DNA from: Opitutus sp. ER46 | Lineage (GTDB): Bacteria > Verrucomicrobiota > Verrucomicrobiia > Opitutales > Opitutaceae | Assembly (NCBI RefSeq): GCF_003054705.1 | Contig: NZ_QAYX01000021.1 | Coordinates: 186,001-250,000, forward strand | DNA: 64,000 nt | Reading direction: 5' to 3' | Shown here: positions 27,853-35,934 of the stretch, in pieces | Position numbering within the stretch: the stretch's first letter is position 1 | How the letters are laid out: each line of letters begins with the position of its first letter | Position numbers and translations under genes: made by a program | The notes under the pieces: model-generated | What the model was told of the DNA's origin: nothing | Databases searched by the model: none | Seen by the model: only the letters and a program-made list of their open reading frames with translations

Positions 27853-27922
27853 GATCACCGAGCTCGGAGGAGGGCACGGAGCGCAGCCCCGTATGGCTGA
27901 TTCTCCTCCGTGTCCCTCCTCC
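27853..27922. repeat. Dispersed 35-base repeat copy 2 with long inverted repeat
   Basis: Positions 27853-27876 resemble the repeat at 8532-8566 (reversed) and 38027-38061. GGAGGAGGGCACGGAG (27866-27881) is also complementary, with one bulged base, to 27906-27922, so the region can fold as a long hairpin. It lies in the 336-base convergent gap between topB (stop 27677) and the phosphatase-propeller gene (stop 28014), where I see no gene; 27678-27850 shows only scattered short words. Confidence 0.7.
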
Positions 27923-27966
27923 GGCCTCCGTGCGCTCTGTGCCGAGAGCTAGAACGGGACCGGACC

Positions 27967-28009
27967 CTCAATCCTTCGAGAGAAAGAGAAAGAGTAGGAG
28001 TAAGAGAAA
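27967..28009. repeat. CTCAATCC-type purine-word tract, copy 2
   Basis: CTCAATCCTTCGAGAGAAAGAG (27967-27988) differs from 514-535 by one base and is followed by the same kind of GAGTAAGAGAAAG words. It ends 4 bases before the stop codon of the minus-strand phosphatase-propeller gene, the same placement and orientation as copy 1 beside GH28. Confidence 0.8.
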
Positions 28010-28013
28010 GACG

Positions 28014-29873
28014 TCAGCGGGGCTCTATGACCGCAACGTGACCGGCTTGGTCGGTGAGGAGGACTGCACCGTTGGCCAGGGGGCAGGGCGTGTTCAGCGC
28101 GGCGACGGCGAGCCGGTACTTCCAGCGGATCGCGCCCGTCTTCGCGTCGAGCGCGAGCAGGATTCCCGTCTTGGTGCCGTAGTACACGGTGTCGTCGCGC
28201 TCGGTGAGCATTGCCGTGTTGAAGTCGGCGCCGTACTCGGCGTCGGTTTCCCACACGAGTTCCGGCTTGGCGGAGGCGGTGCGATAGGCGCGGATGAACT
28301 GGCGCATCGCGCCGACGTACACGCGCTGCCCGTCAGCGGAGATCCCGATCGACTCGCGCGCGGAGTACGGCTCCTTCACCTGCCACACCTCGGCGCCGGT
28401 GCGGGCGTCCAGCGCGATGACCTTCTGCTCGGGATTGACGATGAAGACCTTGCCCTCGGCCGCGACCGGCCAGCACGCGGCAGGCGAATAGAAGCGGCTC
28501 TCGCGCGCGACTTTCCACGTCCACGCCTCGGCCCCCGTCTTCGCGTCCAACGCATAGAAGGTCCGATCCCAGGCGCCGAAGTACACGCGGCCGTCGTGGA
28601 TCAGGGGGCGAGTTTCGATGTAACCCTGCCCCCCGGCGTGCTCCCAGCGCAGCTTGCCGTCGGCGAGCCCGAGCGCCCGGAAGCGCCCTTCGCTCGAGCC
28701 GATATAGACCACGTCGTCCGCCACCTGCGGACACGCGACGATCGGTCGCGCGGTCTTGAACTGCCAGCGGACGGTGCCGTCGGCGGCCTTGAGCGCGTAA
28801 ACGCTGCCGTCGGTCGAGGCGACGACCACGGTGTCGCCGGCCACGCACGGCGTGGAGTGCACCGCGCCGCCGGTCTGGAACGTCCAGGCGGGTGCGCCAT
28901 CGGCGAGCGCGAAGCTGCGCACCGCCCCCGAGGCGTCACCGATGATCGCGTGGTCGCGCCACACCACGGGCGAGGACACGATGGTCCAGCCGGTATCCTG
29001 CTGCCAGCGGCGGCGCAAGGGCGGGTAGTTTTGGGCGAAGCCGAAGCGCGGCCGCGGCGTCTGCGGCGCGCCTGCGAACTCCGCCCGCCGGTCGCGTAAT
29101 GCGACCTCGTGCCAAGGCGCGGCGGTGGCGCCGCCGTGCGGGTGCACCGCGAATGTCATCCGGTCCGCGGATACGCGGACAATCGTGAACGCGCCGACGG
29201 GTGCCGTGGCGCGGAGATTCGAGCGCGCCATCACGCCCGGCACGCCCTCGTGGTCGAAGACGCGGTTGGCGTGGCCGTGGCCAAAGAGCGCCGCCTGCGT
29301 GTTCACGCGCTTGAGGCGGTCGAGCACCTCAAACCAGTTGGTGATGTCGGGATCGAGCGGGTAATGCGTGACGAAGACCACCGGCTCTCCTTTGGCGGCA
29401 TCGCGCGCGAGCGTCTCGTCCAGCCAACGCAAGTCCTGCGGCGCGAAGTGCCCGTTGCCCATCCGCAACACCGGTCCCTCGTGCAGCCCGATGAAGCGGA
29501 TGCCCGCATGCGTGAACGCGAACCGGTCCGCGCCGAATACGCGCGGGAAATCGGTCGCACCCGACTCCGACCATTTGCAGTCGTGGTTGCCGGGGATGAT
29601 GTGCAGCGGCACGCGCAGCCCGCCGAGGATCTCCCGGGCACGCGTGAGCTCCGCGAGCGTGCCCAGATCGGTCACGTCACCTGACACGATCACGAATGCG
29701 AGGTCGGGCATCGCGTTGATGTCGCGCACGGCGGCGGCGAGATCCTCCGCGCCCGTGCGCCCCCCGACGTGCGTGTCGGTGAGCCAGGCAAAGGAAAAGT
29801 CCGCCGCGCGCCCCGGGGTCACGCCGAGCGTCAGCAACGCAAGCAGCAGGGGAAATAGGTTCAATCGCCGCAT
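28014..29873 (-). CDS. Secreted metallophosphoesterase fused to PQQ-type beta-propeller
   Basis: The 619-residue protein has a signal peptide (ends TPGRAA). The N-terminal half is a calcineurin-like phosphoesterase with LTDTHVG, SGDVTD, PGNHDCKW, VTHYPLD and FGHGHANR, giving all two-metal ligands. From about residue 285 a propeller of PQQ-like repeats follows (for example DGSVYALKAADGTVRWQF, DRTFYALDAKTGAEAW and GILLALDAKTGAIRWKY). The propeller could place the phosphatase on a polymer or protein partner. No PQQ-enzyme active site is visible, so the repeats are probably structural. ATG 29873 is selected for its signal peptide; the extra upstream codons would run into the palindrome array. Confidence 0.88.
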   Translation of the reverse strand: MRRLNLFPLLLALLTLGVTPGRAADFSFAWLTDTHVGGRTGAEDLAAAVRDINAMPDLAFVIVSGDVTDLGTLAELTRAREILGGLRVPLHIIPGNHDCKWSESGATDFPRVFGADRFAFTHAGIRFIGLHEGPVLRMGNGHFAPQDLRWLDETLARDAAKGEPVVFVTHYPLDPDITNWFEVLDRLKRVNTQAALFGHGHANRVFDHEGVPGVMARSNLRATAPVGAFTIVRVSADRMTFAVHPHGGATAAPWHEVALRDRRAEFAGAPQTPRPRFGFAQNYPPLRRRWQQDTGWTIVSSPVVWRDHAIIGDASGAVRSFALADGAPAWTFQTGGAVHSTPCVAGDTVVVASTDGSVYALKAADGTVRWQFKTARPIVACPQVADDVVYIGSSEGRFRALGLADGKLRWEHAGGQGYIETRPLIHDGRVYFGAWDRTFYALDAKTGAEAWTWKVARESRFYSPAACWPVAAEGKVFIVNPEQKVIALDARTGAEVWQVKEPYSARESIGISADGQRVYVGAMRQFIRAYRTASAKPELVWETDAEYGADFNTAMLTERDDTVYYGTKTGILLALDAKTGAIRWKYRLAVAALNTPCPLANGAVLLTDQAGHVAVIEPR

Positions 29874-29902
29874 GCCCGCCACCATCGCGACGTCCTCCGC
29901 CG

Positions 29903-30071
29903 GTGTCACGTGTTACGTGACACTCCGGCCCCGCGCGCTCGCCACGAAACTGTCACGCAATACGTGACAGTTTCGCGGGGCGCCCGAGGGAGGCGTGCGG
30001 AAAAGTGTCACGTATTGCGTGACACTGACGGCCGGGTACGAGGGTGAGAGTGTCACGTATTACGTGACACT
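29903..30071. promoter_or_regulatory. Array of four TGTCACG-CGTGACA palindromes in a divergent gap
   Basis: Four near-identical palindromes lie in the gap between the divergent genes starting at 29873 and 30153: GTGTCACGTGTTACGTGACAC (29903-29923, one base beyond twenty is only its final C); 29945-29975 with 13-bp arms CGAAACTGTCACG around CAATA; 30004-30026 with 9-bp arms AGTGTCACG; and 30049-30071 with perfect 11-bp arms AGTGTCACGTA around a single T. Centres are 47, 55 and 45 bases apart. The conserved core is TGTCACGnnnnnCGTGACA. Likely a multi-site operator for a dimeric regulator, or a cluster of mobile hairpins; the sequence alone does not decide. Confidence 0.8.
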
Positions 30072-30152
30072 TTTGGCGCCGGGGCGGTGCGTAAAAAATC
30101 CATGGCGCTGCGGCGGCGGAGGCGACACGCTCGGAGGCTGAATCTCCCCTGC

Positions 30153-30623
30153 ATGAACCCCGATGATGCTCCCGCCCCGACTCCCGGCGCCCGGCCGGGG
30201 TGCGAATACGCGGCCGCCTTCCTCCTGCTGCGGCTCTTCCTGGGCCTGCGCACGCTGCTGTCGGGCGTGGAGAAGTTCGAGAACCAGGGTACGTACGGCC
30301 TGGGCAACTACGCGCAGAACGCGGCGCACCTGGCCCAGGGCATCACCAACGCGTCGTTCCTGCCGCTGTGGTTGACGCGGGGATACGCGCTGGCGCTCGG
30401 CTACGGACTGCTGGTCGTCGGCGGCATGCTGCTGCTCGGGATCAAGTCGCGGCTGGCGCTGATGCTCGCGGGGGCGGTCTACCTCTCGCTCGCCTTCGGA
30501 CTGATGGCGGTGCAGGAGGCCGAGGGCGTGGCCTGGCTGGCCATTCACATCGGCCTGATCGCGGGGGCGCTGGTGCTGGTACGCCACGAGCGGTTCGCGC
30601 TGTGGCCGACGAACCGATCCTAA
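30153..30623 (+). CDS. DoxX-like small membrane protein
   Basis: The 156-residue protein has four predicted membrane helices: about residues 20-38 (AAFLLLRLFLGLRTLLSG), 82-104, 110-127 and 130-147. The N-terminal RLFLGLRTLLSGVEKFE is DoxX/TQO-subunit-like. Family members support quinone-linked oxidation or unknown membrane redox functions; no assignment beyond that. ATG 30153 is favoured because the longer frame from 30087 adds an Arg-rich stretch. It is the first gene of an apparent operon through 35870 and lies just downstream of the palindrome array; the next gene starts 13 bases later. Confidence 0.68.
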   Translation: MNPDDAPAPTPGARPGCEYAAAFLLLRLFLGLRTLLSGVEKFENQGTYGLGNYAQNAAHLAQGITNASFLPLWLTRGYALALGYGLLVVGGMLLLGIKSRLALMLAGAVYLSLAFGLMAVQEAEGVAWLAIHIGLIAGALVLVRHERFALWPTNRS

Positions 30624-30636
30624 CCCTGGCGCCGCG

Positions 30637-32067
30637 ATGTCCGCTTCGACGCCTCCCTCCGGCCCCGGGTGCACCCGGCGGCACTTTCTGAGCACTTCGG
30701 CGAAGCTGGGGACGGTGATCCTGGCGGCGCCGCACGTGGCGCGGGCGGCCGTCGGCGGCCCCGCGACGGTCAACGTCGCGCTGGTGGGCTGCGGCCTGCA
30801 GGGCCGGGTGCTGCTGAACGCCGCGTTGCGGATCCCGGGCGTGCGGTTTCGGGCGGTGTGCGACATCTGGCCGCGCAACCGGGTGCGGGCGGAGCGGCTG
30901 CTGGGCAAGTTCGGCCATGACGTGACCGGGTTTGAGAACCACGCGGAGATGCTCGCGACGGTGAGGGACCTGGATGCGGTGCTCGTGGCCACGCCGGACT
31001 TCGTGCACGCGGAACACACGAACGCCGGCCTCCGCGCGGGCAAGCACGTGTACTGCGAGAAGCTGATGGCGCACACGGTCGAGGCGGCGCGCTCGATGGT
31101 CCTGACGGCGCGCGAGACCGGAAAACTCCTGCAGATCGGGCACCAGCGGCGCAGCAACCCGCGGTACCGGCACGCGCGCGACCGGTTGGTCCGGGAGGCG
31201 CGGCTGTTCGGCCGGATCACGCAGGCGACGGCGCAGTGGAATCGGGCGGTGGCGGCGGACTTCGCCGTGCCGGCCACGCAGGCCGTGCCCGAGGCGACGC
31301 TGCAGCGTTACGGCTATGCGAACCTGCACGAGTTTCTGAACTGGCGCTGGTTCCGGCGCTATTCCGGCGGCCCGATCTCCGACCTCGGCGCGCATCAGAT
31401 CGACATCTTCAACTGGATGCTCGGGGCGAATCCGAGCTCGGTCCTCGCGGGCGGCGGCGCCGACTACTACCGCAATCACGAGTGGTACGACAACGTGGTC
31501 GCCATCTACGAGTTTCCGACGGCTGACGGCGTCGTGCGCGCGACGTATCAGGTGTCTACCACCACGAGCGCGGGCGGGGGCTATCACGAGTACTTCATGG
31601 GGGACCAGGGCGCGCTCAAGATTTCGGAGGACCCCGCCAACACGGCGGTGTACCGCGAGGCGCATGCCCCCGACTGGGATCCGCTGGTGGCGAAAGGCCT
31701 GGTCGCGCGCCGCGGGTCGGGCCAGGCGGTCGCCCGGTATCCCTGGGAAAAGCCGCGGCCGGCGTTTGCGCTCCCGGCGCCGCGGAAGTCGGTGCTGGAT
31801 GTGCGCGAGACCGCGGCGCTGGCCGCCTGGGACTTGCCCGTCAGACTCGACCAGCCGATTCACCAGCCGCACCTCGAGAACTTTTTCGCGGCGATCCGCG
31901 AGGGAACGCCGCTGGCGTGCCCGGCGGAGTCCGCCTTCGCGACCGCGGTGACGGTGCTCAGCGTCAACGACGCGGTCGCCGCGCGCCGCATGCTCACGTT
32001 GCGGCCGGAGGATTTCCTCGTGACGCCTTCGCTGCCGGGCCCGGCAACTCCGCCCGCATCCGCCTGA
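30637..32067 (+). CDS. Tat-exported Gfo/Idh/MocA-family oxidoreductase
   Basis: The 476-residue protein has a twin-arginine signal (TRRHFLSTSAKLG, residues 13-25), a Rossmann domain with VALVGCGLQGRV, AVCDIWPRN and VYCEKLMAHT (the family EKP motif reads EKL), and the C-terminal substrate domain with the motif DLGAHQIDIFNWML, whose histidine is the usual catalytic residue. It probably oxidises or reduces a sugar or cyclitol outside the cytoplasm using tightly held NADP, as glucose-fructose oxidoreductase does; the substrate is unknown. It sits 13 bases after the DoxX-like gene and 25 bases before a secreted discoidin-like gene. Confidence 0.88.
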   Translation: MSASTPPSGPGCTRRHFLSTSAKLGTVILAAPHVARAAVGGPATVNVALVGCGLQGRVLLNAALRIPGVRFRAVCDIWPRNRVRAERLLGKFGHDVTGFENHAEMLATVRDLDAVLVATPDFVHAEHTNAGLRAGKHVYCEKLMAHTVEAARSMVLTARETGKLLQIGHQRRSNPRYRHARDRLVREARLFGRITQATAQWNRAVAADFAVPATQAVPEATLQRYGYANLHEFLNWRWFRRYSGGPISDLGAHQIDIFNWMLGANPSSVLAGGGADYYRNHEWYDNVVAIYEFPTADGVVRATYQVSTTTSAGGGYHEYFMGDQGALKISEDPANTAVYREAHAPDWDPLVAKGLVARRGSGQAVARYPWEKPRPAFALPAPRKSVLDVRETAALAAWDLPVRLDQPIHQPHLENFFAAIREGTPLACPAESAFATAVTVLSVNDAVAARRMLTLRPEDFLVTPSLPGPATPPASA

Positions 32068-32092
32068 CGGTCGGCTGCGTCTCGCCTTCATC

Positions 32093-32779
32093 ATGTCGAA
32101 CCTGCGCTCCACTCCGATCGTCTCCCTTTCGTTGGCTGCAATCGCCCTCGCCGCCCTGGCTCCCGGTGCCGCGTGCGCCGAGGAGAAGGTGCCGCTGAAG
32201 GTGGAGCTGCCGCCGCCGCTGTTCGTGGGCACGCCGGTGCCGGTGCAATTGCCGCAGCTGGAGAAGCCCACGCCGGGCAAGCGGCCCGATCTCATGGTGC
32301 CGGTGGGCACGAAACTGCTCTCCCGCAAGCGGCCGGTGACGAGCAGCGATGAGGCGCCGATCATGGGCGAGGCCAGACAGGTCACCGATGGCAACAAGAG
32401 CGGCGCCGACGGTGAGTGCGTGGAATTCGGGCCGGGCCTGCAGTGGGTGCAGATCGACTTGGGCGCGCCGGCCCGCGTGGCGGCGATCGCGGTCTGGCAT
32501 TTTCACTCCGAGGCGCGCGTGTACCACGATGTGATCGTGCAGGTGTCGGACGACCCTGCCTTCAAACGCGGCGTGCACACCGTCTTCAATAACGATGACG
32601 ACAACTCGGCCCGCATGGGCAAAGGCTCCGATCCGGCGTACATCGAGACCAACGAAGGCCGGCTGATCGATGCGCAGGGAGCGAAGGGCCGCTACGTGCG
32701 GCTCTACAGCAACGGCAACACCTCGAACGACCTGAACGAGTACTGCGAGGTCGAGGTCTTCGGCACGCCCGAGAAGTAA
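32093..32779 (+). CDS. Secreted discoidin (F5/8 type C)-like protein
   Basis: The 228-residue protein has a signal peptide (ends PGAACAE). After a Pro-rich linker of about 50 residues, one beta-sandwich domain shows discoidin-like strands: WVQIDLGAPARVAAIAVWHF, YHDVIVQVSDDPAF, and the C-terminal GRYVRLYSNGN...EVEVFG. Such domains bind carbohydrate or other surface ligands. There is no catalytic domain, so it may be a binding accessory for the operon's export products or for the Gfo/Idh protein. It follows that gene by 25 bases and precedes the Agl23-type gene by 57. Confidence 0.78.
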   Translation: MSNLRSTPIVSLSLAAIALAALAPGAACAEEKVPLKVELPPPLFVGTPVPVQLPQLEKPTPGKRPDLMVPVGTKLLSRKRPVTSSDEAPIMGEARQVTDGNKSGADGECVEFGPGLQWVQIDLGAPARVAAIAVWHFHSEARVYHDVIVQVSDDPAFKRGVHTVFNNDDDNSARMGKGSDPAYIETNEGRLIDAQGAKGRYVRLYSNGNTSNDLNEYCEVEVFGTPEK

Positions 32780-32836
32780 CCCGGCGGATCGCCGCCGCGG
32801 TTCTCCCCGCGGGCCGAGGTCCTCCCGCCGTCGCGC

Positions 32837-34279
32837 ATGTCCTCCCTCCGCCTCGCCGCCTTTGTCACCTTGCTGCTCCTGGCGCTCGGCCCGCGCGTCT
32901 GGGAGTTGTCGCGCCGGCCGATGCATGCGGATGAGGCCAACCAGGCGCTGAAGACCGGTCGGCTGCTTGAGGACGGCGCCTACGCTTTCGATCCGCGGGA
33001 CCATCACGGTCCGACGCTCTATTATGCCGCGCTGCCGCTGGCGTGGGTGCGCGGTGAGCGCACGCTGGCGGAGTTGAGCGAGACCACCTTGCGGCTGGGG
33101 CCGGCGCTGTGGGGCGTGGCCGCGGTCTTGCTCCTCGCGGTCCTCGGCCCGGTGGAAGCATACGGAGCACGCTGGCTTGCGGCGGCGTTCCTCGCGCTCT
33201 CGCCGCCCGCGGTGTACTACGCGCGCTGCTACATCCAGGAAACGCTGCTGCTGGCGTTTACGCTGCTGGCGGTGGCCCTGGCGCAGCGCTGGTGGCGCAC
33301 GGGACGCGCGGCCTGGGCGGCCGGGGCGGGCGGGGCGCTGGGCCTGATGCTGGCCACGAAGGAGTCGGCGCTGCTATTGGTCGCGGCGCTGGTGGTGGCC
33401 GGGGTGGCAGCTCGCCCGGCGCGGCCGGCAGCGCAGCGGCCCGGACGCGACGTGCTCCTGGCGCTCGTTTGTGCGGCGGCGGTTGCCGCCGCCTTTTATT
33501 CCTCGTTCGGCGGGAATCCCGCCGGGTTGCGCGATGCGCTGCTGGCGCCGTGGCTCGGGGGGCAGCGCGCGGTCGGCATGACCGGACACGAGAAACCGTG
33601 GTGGTACTATCTGCAGCTCCTCACGACGGCCGCGTCGGGCGGGCCCGGGTGGGGACAGACCGTGTTGCTCCTGCTGGCCCTGCTGGGTGCGGCGCGCGGC
33701 TGGGTCGAGCGCTCGGCCTGGCTCCGCGGGAACGCGGTCTATGCGTTCGTCCTGCTGCTGGTGCTGTCGGTCGTGCCATACAAGACGCCCTGGAACCTCG
33801 TATCCGTGCTGCCCGCGCTCGCCGTGCTCGCGGCCGGCGGGATCGCCGGCATCACGCGGAGGCGCGGCGGGGCGCTGGTCGCGCGCGTGCTCGCGGCGCT
33901 CGCGCTGGTGACGCTGGCGGTCGACGCGTGGCGGGTGGCGATCCAGCGTCCGGCCGACTCAAGGAATCCCTGGGCGTATGTGCAGAGCGGATTCGATGTA
34001 TTGAAAGTGCGGTCTTGGGGGATCGTGGCGCGGGCGGCGGCGCCGGACGAGCCGATCCGCGTGATCGCGCCGGAGTACTGGCCGGTCCCGTGGTACCTGC
34101 GCGGCGTGCCGCGCGTCGGCTACTGGAACGCGCCGCCGGCGGCGTGCGACGGCGCGGTGGTGTTGGTCGCGGCGGAGCAGGCGGACGTGGTGCGCGCGCG
34201 GCTGCATGGCCGATATCGCGAGCGCTTTATCGGGCTGCGGCCCGGTGTGCTGCTGGTGGCGTTCGTCCGCGCGCCATGA
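32837..34279 (+). CDS. Agl23/TIGR03663-type membrane glycosyltransferase-like protein
   Basis: The 480-residue integral membrane protein has about 10 hydrophobic helices and, after the first one, the catalytic-loop motif MHADEANQALKTG followed by DPRDHHGPTLYY, characteristic of the GT39-like family TIGR03663 named after archaeal Agl23. These enzymes or flippase-associated proteins use polyprenyl-phosphate sugars; the acidic DE pair in HADEA would be the metal or acceptor site. Its stop overlaps the start of a GT2 gene (ATGA), implying translational coupling with the enzyme that would make the lipid-linked sugar donor. Confidence 0.83.
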   Translation: MSSLRLAAFVTLLLLALGPRVWELSRRPMHADEANQALKTGRLLEDGAYAFDPRDHHGPTLYYAALPLAWVRGERTLAELSETTLRLGPALWGVAAVLLLAVLGPVEAYGARWLAAAFLALSPPAVYYARCYIQETLLLAFTLLAVALAQRWWRTGRAAWAAGAGGALGLMLATKESALLLVAALVVAGVAARPARPAAQRPGRDVLLALVCAAAVAAAFYSSFGGNPAGLRDALLAPWLGGQRAVGMTGHEKPWWYYLQLLTTAASGGPGWGQTVLLLLALLGAARGWVERSAWLRGNAVYAFVLLLVLSVVPYKTPWNLVSVLPALAVLAAGGIAGITRRRGGALVARVLAALALVTLAVDAWRVAIQRPADSRNPWAYVQSGFDVLKVRSWGIVARAAAPDEPIRVIAPEYWPVPWYLRGVPRVGYWNAPPAACDGAVVLVAAEQADVVRARLHGRYRERFIGLRPGVLLVAFVRAP

Positions 34280-35025
34280 GCCCCGAAATCTCAGTCGTAA
34301 TTCCGGTGTACAACGAGGCCGGCAACCTCCGGCCGTTGTTGCGACGGCTGGCGGCGGTGTTGTCGCGCCTCGGCCGGCCGGCCGAGGTGCTCGTGGTCAA
34401 CGACGGCAGCACGGACGGGACGGCGGTGGAGATCGCCGCGGTTGCCGGCGAGGTGGCGGGCTTGCGGGAACTACGTTTGCCCAGTCAGTCGGGCCAGGCG
34501 CACGCGCTTTGGGTCGGACTGCAGGCGGCGGCGGGCGGGTATATCGTGACGCTGGACGGCGATGGGCAGGACGATCCCGAGGACATTCCGCTCCTGCTGG
34601 CCGCCGTGGCGAAAGGGGAGGCCGACCTGGCCTGCGGCTGGCGGGTGGACCGGCAGGACACGCGCCTGCGGCGGGCGATGTCGGCCCTGGCAAACGCGGT
34701 GCGCCGGGGCGTGCTGCGCGACGGGCTGCATGACGCGGGCTGCCAGTTGCGGGTTTTCCGGCGGGCGGTGGGCGGGGTGATGCGGCCGGGCACCCTGATG
34801 CAGACCTTCCTGCCGGCGCTGGCGGTGGCGGCGGGCTTTCGCGTGCGGGAGTATCCGGTGCGCCATCACGCGCGGCGGCATGGCGCCTCGCATTACGGGC
34901 TGGCCCAGCTCTGGTGGCGGCCGGCAGTGGCGCTGGTGGCGGTGGCGTGGCGCCTGAGGCGCGAACGGCGGGCGCGGTTCGCGCGTTCGGGGACGGGACG
35001 CGGGCGGCGGGGGGCGACGCCATGA
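34276..35025 (+). CDS. Family 2 glycosyltransferase, polyprenol-phosphate sugar synthase-like
   Basis: The 249-residue protein begins with SVVIPVYNEAGNL and has VVNDGSTDGT and LDGDGQDDPEDIP, the nucleotide-sugar and metal-binding motifs of GT2 enzymes close to dolichol/polyprenol-phosphate mannosyl synthases. No C-terminal membrane helix is clear; the end is Arg-rich (RRERRARFARSG). It overlaps the preceding Agl23-like gene and the following ApbE gene by ATGA junctions, so the three are translated together. It probably charges polyprenyl phosphate with a hexose for the upstream enzyme; the sugar is unknown. Confidence 0.88.
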   Translation: MSPEISVVIPVYNEAGNLRPLLRRLAAVLSRLGRPAEVLVVNDGSTDGTAVEIAAVAGEVAGLRELRLPSQSGQAHALWVGLQAAAGGYIVTLDGDGQDDPEDIPLLLAAVAKGEADLACGWRVDRQDTRLRRAMSALANAVRRGVLRDGLHDAGCQLRVFRRAVGGVMRPGTLMQTFLPALAVAAGFRVREYPVRHHARRHGASHYGLAQLWWRPAVALVAVAWRLRRERRARFARSGTGRGRRGATP

Positions 35026-35870
35026 GCTGGCTGACCTTTCGGCACCAGGCGATGGCGACGCACTTTGAGATTGCGGTGGCGGCGCAGCCGGAGGCGCATG
35101 CACGCCAGGCGGCCGCGGCGGCATTTCGCGAGGTGGACCGGCTGGAGGGCGAATTTAGCCGGTTCGTGGCGTCGAGTGACATCGCGCGGTGCCAGGGACT
35201 GGAAGAGGGGAAGACGGTGATGATCGGCGAGGACGCGATGGCGTGCCTGGTGGTGGCGGCCGACCTGGCGATCGCGACCGAGCGGGCGTTTGACCCGGCC
35301 TATGCCGCGGTGCGGGCCTCCGACTGGGACGCCGCGCTCCCGGCGTTCCAGCTGGACCCGGTGAATCACACGTTGACCTCGCGCGCGGCCGAGTTGCGGC
35401 TCGACCTGGGCGCGATCGGCAAAGGCTTTGCGCTCGACGCGGCGGCGGACGTGTTGCGGGAGTGGGACGTGACGGCGGCCTGCCTGGTGGCCGGGGGCAG
35501 CACGGTGCTGGCCTTGGAACCTCCGCCGGGTGAACGCGGGTGGAGGGTTGGCCTGGGCGAAGCCGCCGCGGTTCGGGAAATCTGGATACGGCAGCAGGCG
35601 CTGAGTGCGTCGGGGACGGCGGTCCAGGGCCAGCACCTGATCGACCCCCGGACGGGTCGGCCCGCGAGGCGGCAGGCACGGGCGTGGGCGCTGGCCCCGG
35701 GGGCGGCGCAGTCGGACGGGCTGTCGACGGCGTTCTTCGTCTGGAGCGATCCGGAAGTGGCGGCGTTCTGTGCGCGGCAGCCGGAGATCGGCGGGGCGCT
35801 GGCCGGTGCGGAGGGCGGATTGCGGGCGCTGGGTGCGCTGGCGCCGCTGCTGCGCGCCGAGGCGGGATAG
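35022..35870 (+). CDS. apbE: ApbE-type FAD:protein FMN transferase, without signal peptide
   Basis: The 282-residue protein carries ApbE motifs: QAMATHFEI, LDLGAIGKGFALDAAADVLRE split here as DLGAIGKGFALD and AADVLR, VAGGSTVLAL and LIDPRTGRPA. ApbE joins FMN from FAD to a threonine of flavoproteins such as NqrC or RnfG. Most homologues are periplasmic lipoproteins, but this one begins directly with the domain and has no signal peptide or lipobox. No target with the usual flavinylation motif was noticed in the window. It overlaps the GT2 gene by ATGA and ends the operon, facing a convergent histidine kinase. Confidence 0.88.
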   Translation: MSWLTFRHQAMATHFEIAVAAQPEAHARQAAAAAFREVDRLEGEFSRFVASSDIARCQGLEEGKTVMIGEDAMACLVVAADLAIATERAFDPAYAAVRASDWDAALPAFQLDPVNHTLTSRAAELRLDLGAIGKGFALDAAADVLREWDVTAACLVAGGSTVLALEPPPGERGWRVGLGEAAAVREIWIRQQALSASGTAVQGQHLIDPRTGRPARRQARAWALAPGAAQSDGLSTAFFVWSDPEVAAFCARQPEIGGALAGAEGGLRALGALAPLLRAEAG

Positions 35871-35934
35871 CAGTCGCCCAGCCGCGTTCAGCGGCGGTAA
35901 TGCATCCCGGTCGAACTCGGCCGCAGGTCCATGC

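Noticed and set aside
29903-30071. Four palindromes as a CRISPR array
   Set aside because: Unit size and spacing vaguely fit, but the repeats vary, are full palindromes, have only three short unequal spacers and no cas gene is near.
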